Assembly (NCBI GenBank): GCA_030043215.1
Contig: JASHYG010000389.1
Coordinates: 1 to 7,030 of the forward strand
Source: Gammaproteobacteria bacterium
GTDB taxonomy: Bacteria > Pseudomonadota > Gammaproteobacteria > Steroidobacterales > Steroidobacteraceae
DNA length: 7,030 bases
Reading direction: 5' to 3'
Shown: piece after piece, positions 4,884-7,030 of the stretch
Layout: each line of letters begins with the position of its first letter
Position numbering within the stretch: the stretch's first letter is position 1
The notes under the pieces: generated by a model
The model's database searches: none
Told to the model about the DNA's origin: nothing
What the model saw: the letters and a program-made list of their open reading frames with translations, nothing else
Translations under genes and position numbers: made by a program

Positions 4884-6461
4884 TCAAAACCCCAGCTGGC
4901 GCAGGGCTCCGAGCACTCGAAGCCGCGTCGAGTCGGATCTCATCGGAAACGCTTGAAAGAAGTCATCCCGGCGCATGGCGGGGTTGCGCTCACGTACGTT
5001 GGCGGCCCACCAAGCAGCACGCGCGGCATCGCCTTTGAGCGATTGCGCGGCGGCGGCGATCATCGCGATCAGCACGTGCGCACCGGGCGAGCGCGCGGCG
5101 CGCTCTGCCCAGTCGGCCGCCTCGGCGTCTTCGCCGGCGAGCATGTGCGTGAACGCCCGAGTTCCCATCATGGCGTAGTAGAGAGGATCGATCGGACTCA
5201 GGCGCATGGCGAGGTCGACGTGCTTGCGGCCCTCCGAAGAGTATCCCGCCAGGGCCTCGGTCCACGCGCGGGCGTAGATCCCCTGCGCGTAATTCGGGCT
5301 GATGCTCGTCGCGCGCTCGAGCCAGCTCAGGCTGCCGTCGAGGTCTCCCTCGAGCCAGTATGTGCGTCCCATCGTGAAATTGACGAACGGGTCGAGTGCG
5401 TCGAGCTCCAAGCCTCGCTCTGCCGCGCGCCGCGCCGCGCGGACCTCTCCGGCGATATCCTCCGTGTAGCGCATGAATGCCGCTTGGAAGTGGACGAACG
5501 ACAATCCGGCATGAGCGCGGGCGAAGCCCGGGTCGAGGGTGACGGCACGCTGGAACAGATGTGACGCAGCTGCGTTGTCCGCGCGATTGAAGCGGTAGAT
5601 GTGCTGCAGACCCAGGTGATAAGCCGACCAGGCATCGAGGTCGTCGGGTACCGCCAGACGCGCCAGCGCGGCTTCGTGCATCGGAATCCGAAGATCGAGC
5701 GCCATCAGAGCCCGTGCCCGGATGTCCTCGCGTATGGAGTGCACGTCATCGATCCGGCCGGCAAAGCGATCGGCCCACACGATGCCCTCGTCGCAAGTGT
5801 CGACGAGCTCGACGGTGACGACTAGACGCCGATCGGAGATTTCGAGCGTACCCCACAGACAGTAGCGCACGCCCAGCAGCTGCCCGATCTCGCCGAATGC
5901 GGCGTTCTCCGTGTGCACGCGGAAGGATGACCCGCGTGCGGTGACGAACAACCATCGCAGACGCGAGAGCTCCGTGATGAGCTCATCCGGCAGCGCGCTT
6001 GCCAGTGCTTTGCAACGGACGTCGTCCCCGATCAAGCGGAACGGCAGCACCGCGATGGACGGTCGGGACATCCGCTCCAGTTGCCGGACCAGAACCCCGA
6101 CGCTCTGGGTAACGTTTGGATCGTATGTGTCGAGGTGCGACGGGGCGCCGCGCACTACCTTTACGTCCCCGATGAACCGAAACCCTCGACGGTGAACGGT
6201 CTTGATGAATCGCTGGCCCCGCCCGTCGTCTCCGAGCGCCTGACGCGCCGACTTCACGCGACTCGCAACCGCGGCGTCCGAGACCGCCCTGCCGTCCCAG
6301 ATTTTCTCGATGATCTCGTCCTTCGAGACGAGCCGGCCATGGTTCTCGACGAGCAGCGCGAGCAGCCGGAAGACCTGCGGCTCCAGGCTGCGGGCAATAC
6401 CGTCGGCGCGTAACTCCACGGCGGTCAAATCCAGCTCGAAGGCGCCGAACCGGTAGATCAT
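4884..6461 (-). CDS. CadC-like winged-helix regulator with TolB-like and TPR domains
   Basis: The 525-aa product begins with an OmpR/CadC-type DNA-binding winged helix (1-98): YRFGAFELD (3-11), [20 protein letters not shown] (26-45), [15 protein letters not shown] (65-79) and [12 protein letters not shown] (89-100). Next is a TolB-like/cyclase-associated segment opened by SIAVLPF (135-141) and running to about 255. Residues about 275-490 are TPR-like helical repeats (for example [20 protein letters not shown], 302-321). No membrane segment is visible, unlike CadC itself, so it is probably cytosolic, sensing through the TPR part. ATG 6461 is chosen because the winged helix begins there and the open frame upstream runs antisense to the tautomerase. 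No Shine-Dalgarno is evident; the mRNA may be leaderless. Target genes are unknown; the divergent tautomerase is a candidate. Confidence 0.88.
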   Translation of the reverse strand: MIYRFGAFELDLTAVELRADGIARSLEPQVFRLLALLVENHGRLVSKDEIIEKIWDGRAVSDAAVASRVKSARQALGDDGRGQRFIKTVHRRGFRFIGDVKVVRGAPSHLDTYDPNVTQSVGVLVRQLERMSRPSIAVLPFRLIGDDVRCKALASALPDELITELSRLRWLFVTARGSSFRVHTENAAFGEIGQLLGVRYCLWGTLEISDRRLVVTVELVDTCDEGIVWADRFAGRIDDVHSIREDIRARALMALDLRIPMHEAALARLAVPDDLDAWSAYHLGLQHIYRFNRADNAAASHLFQRAVTLDPGFARAHAGLSFVHFQAAFMRYTEDIAGEVRAARRAAERGLELDALDPFVNFTMGRTYWLEGDLDGSLSWLERATSISPNYAQGIYARAWTEALAGYSSEGRKHVDLAMRLSPIDPLYYAMMGTRAFTHMLAGEDAEAADWAERAARSPGAHVLIAMIAAAAQSLKGDAARAAWWAANVRERNPAMRRDDFFQAFPMRSDSTRLRVLGALRQLGF

Positions 6462-6468
6462 GCCCGCC

Positions 6469-6497
6469 AGGATAGACCCCGCCGACTCTTTCGCCAA
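6469..6497 (-). promoter_or_regulatory. Candidate promoter of the regulator, giving a leaderless mRNA
   Basis: The minus strand reads TTGGCG (6497 to 6492), 17 bases, then TATCCT (6474 to 6469), each a 4/6 match to the sigma-70 hexamers. Only 7 bases separate the -10 from ATG 6461, so transcription would start at or next to the A of the start codon. This agrees with the missing Shine-Dalgarno. Confidence 0.5.
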
Positions 6498-6517
6498 TTT
6501 CTCCAGGTTTTCTCCAG
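6489..6517. promoter_or_regulatory. Three direct 9-bp repeats, candidate operator between regulator and tautomerase
   Basis: TTTCTCCAG occurs at 6498-6506 and 6509-6517, 11 bp apart (about one helical turn), and a 7/9 copy, TTTCGCCAA, lies at 6489-6497. The third copy contains the -35 box of the regulator promoter. Tandem direct repeats one turn apart next to -35 boxes are the usual binding pattern of OmpR/CadC-type winged helices, so autoregulation or control of the divergent tautomerase is plausible. Confidence 0.5.
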
Positions 6518-6605
6518 ACAATCTGCAAGCTTCGCAAAGCCGCACATGCCATCGTCCGGCTACGGTCGCGGATCGTCCGCGGCCAAATCTTCCGGAGGAC
6601 CTCAA

Positions 6606-6830
6606 ATGCCACTCGTTACGATCGATGTGATCAAAGACGTCTTCACCCCCGTGCAGAAGAAGGAGCTCATCACCAAAGTGACTCAGGCGATGATTGACGT
6701 CGAAGGTGAGAACATGCGGCCGGTGACCTGGGTTCGCATCAATGAGTTCGAGAGCGGAGATTGGGCCATCGGCGGCAAGCCACTCCGGGCCTCGGACGTA
6801 CAGGCCCTCGCAGCAGGCAAGGCGGCATAG
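6606..6830 (+). CDS. 4-oxalocrotonate tautomerase-family protein
   Basis: A 74-aa small tautomerase. Met1 is followed by Pro2, which after Met removal becomes the N-terminal catalytic Pro1 of the family; the opening [10 protein letters not shown] forms the first beta strand. Aligned by eye to classical 4-OT, VR at 43-44 gives the Arg39 equivalent and WAIGGKPL (53-60) the conserved IGG turn. The Arg11 equivalent is replaced by hydrophobic residues (VF, 12-13), so it is probably not a true 4-oxalocrotonate isomerase; the substrate is unknown. GGAGG (6594-6598) lies 7 bases before ATG 6606 and decides this start against the in-frame ATG at 6546. It is divergent from the winged-helix/TPR regulator. 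Length fits the family (60-80 aa); such proteins act as oligomers in the cytosol. Confidence 0.9.
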   Translation: MPLVTIDVIKDVFTPVQKKELITKVTQAMIDVEGENMRPVTWVRINEFESGDWAIGGKPLRASDVQALAAGKAA

Positions 6831-6842
6831 GTCCCTTGGTCG

Positions 6843-6883
6843 CGGCACGGGATGGCGCGACGCAGCGCCGTCCCCTGCCGTTT
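6843..6883 (+). terminator. Long hairpin after the tautomerase, probable terminator
   Basis: Bases 6843-6858 pair with 6865-6880 around a 6-base loop: 16 positions with one C-C mismatch (6848/6875) and one G-U (6853/6870). It starts 12 bases after the tautomerase stop. Only a short TTT (6881-6883) follows, so termination may be partial or aided. It separates the tautomerase from cysK. Confidence 0.65.
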
Positions 6884-6910
6884 GGCGATTCACGAGGGCG
6901 GGAGCATACT
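6882..6910 (+). promoter_or_regulatory. Candidate promoter of cysK
   Basis: TTGGCG (6882-6887) and CATACT (6905-6910), both 4/6 matches to sigma-70 hexamers, are spaced by exactly 17 bases directly after the tautomerase hairpin. Transcription would start near 6917 with a leader of about 34 bases. I see no strong Shine-Dalgarno or riboswitch in the leader. Confidence 0.4.
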
Positions 6911-6950
6911 GAGCGACTCTAACCCCCCGTTACGACCCTCGGCAGCGGTC

Positions 6951-7030
6951 ATGATCTACGACAGCATTCTGGGTACGATCGGACGGACACCCATCGTACG
7001 CATCAACCGTCTCGCTCCCCAGCACGTCAC
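6951..7030 (+). CDS. cysK: Cysteine synthase (O-acetylserine sulfhydrylase), N-terminal fragment
   Basis: The window ends after the first 26 codons of this gene. The N-terminus MIYDSILGTIGRTPIVRINR and the following LAPQHV match the start of CysK-type cysteine synthases (TIGxTPhVRhN), PLP enzymes that join O-acetylserine and sulfide to give cysteine and acetate. The PLP lysine and the downstream active-site loops are outside the window. CysM and cystathionine beta-synthase paralogues share this fold, but the MIYDSIL-TIG-TPIVR form favours CysK. The start is the first codon of the conserved N-terminus. The gene appears to have its own promoter, separated from the tautomerase by a hairpin. Confidence 0.85.
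   Translation, partial: MIYDSILGTIGRTPIVRINRLAPQHV

Noticed and set aside
4732..4956. 74-aa plus-strand open frame starting right after the NTase-like stop
   Set aside because: The ATG directly follows the TGA, which is suggestive, but the peptide is low-complexity Ser/Arg/Thr with no recognisable motif, has no own Shine-Dalgarno, and runs into the 3' end of the convergent regulator. I see no supported gene in 4732-4883.
4953..5564. 203-aa plus-strand open frame antisense to the regulator's TPR region
   Set aside because: Shadow frame of GC-rich coding DNA; the minus-strand reading has clear TPR patterns and this one has none.
6462..6893. 144-codon N-terminal extension of the winged-helix regulator
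   Set aside because: It lies antisense to the tautomerase and its Shine-Dalgarno, while the winged-helix domain begins at 6461 next to a promoter.
1..7030. CRISPR array, insertion sequence or integrase
   Set aside because: I found no regularly spaced repeats of CRISPR length, no transposase-like frame and no terminal inverted repeats. The only sign of mobility is the duplicated tRNA end.

Overview
The window is high-GC bacterial DNA, most likely from a gammaproteobacterium. The inference rests on tadA beside an mltF-type lytic transglycosylase, a CadC-like winged-helix/TPR regulator of the kind common in Xanthomonadales/Nevskiales/Steroidobacter-like genomes, and a CysK N-terminus. No marker gene fixes the taxon.

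Layout. Bases 1-189 are the end of a Tyr/Trp-rich YXWGXW-type repeat protein, followed by a GC-rich hairpin. tadA (317-772, +) is convergent with mltF (842-2266, -); between them lie a perfect 8-bp hairpin and an 11-bp tandem repeat that runs into the mltF stop codon. Bases 2456-2548 are a complete tRNA-Ser(CGA) with encoded CCA, followed by a terminator-like hairpin. The last 18 bases of the tRNA recur 97 bp downstream, as expected for an integration scar. After an AT-rich promoter segment comes a compact two-gene module (2921-4731, +) with coupled TGATG junction: a 365-aa AbiEi-like protein carrying an N-terminal PD-(D/E)XK-like domain and a winged helix, then a 237-aa protein resembling the C-terminal part of AbiEii-like nucleotidyltransferases but with no recognisable catalytic core. 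This is the best candidate in the window for a poorly described defence or toxin-antitoxin system.

The last third returns to chromosomal-type genes. A cytosolic CadC-like winged-helix/TolB-like/TPR regulator (4884-6461, -) is divergent from a small tautomerase (6606-6830, +). The intergenic region has three 9-bp direct repeats abutting a promoter that would make the regulator mRNA leaderless. After a strong hairpin, the window ends inside the start of cysteine synthase (cysK, from 6951).

Functionally, the chromosomal genes cover tRNA wobble editing (TadA), peptidoglycan turnover (MltF), serine decoding and cysteine synthesis. The AbiE-like pair looks like an insertion at the tRNA-Ser locus. 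All calls are from reading the sequence; no database search was possible.
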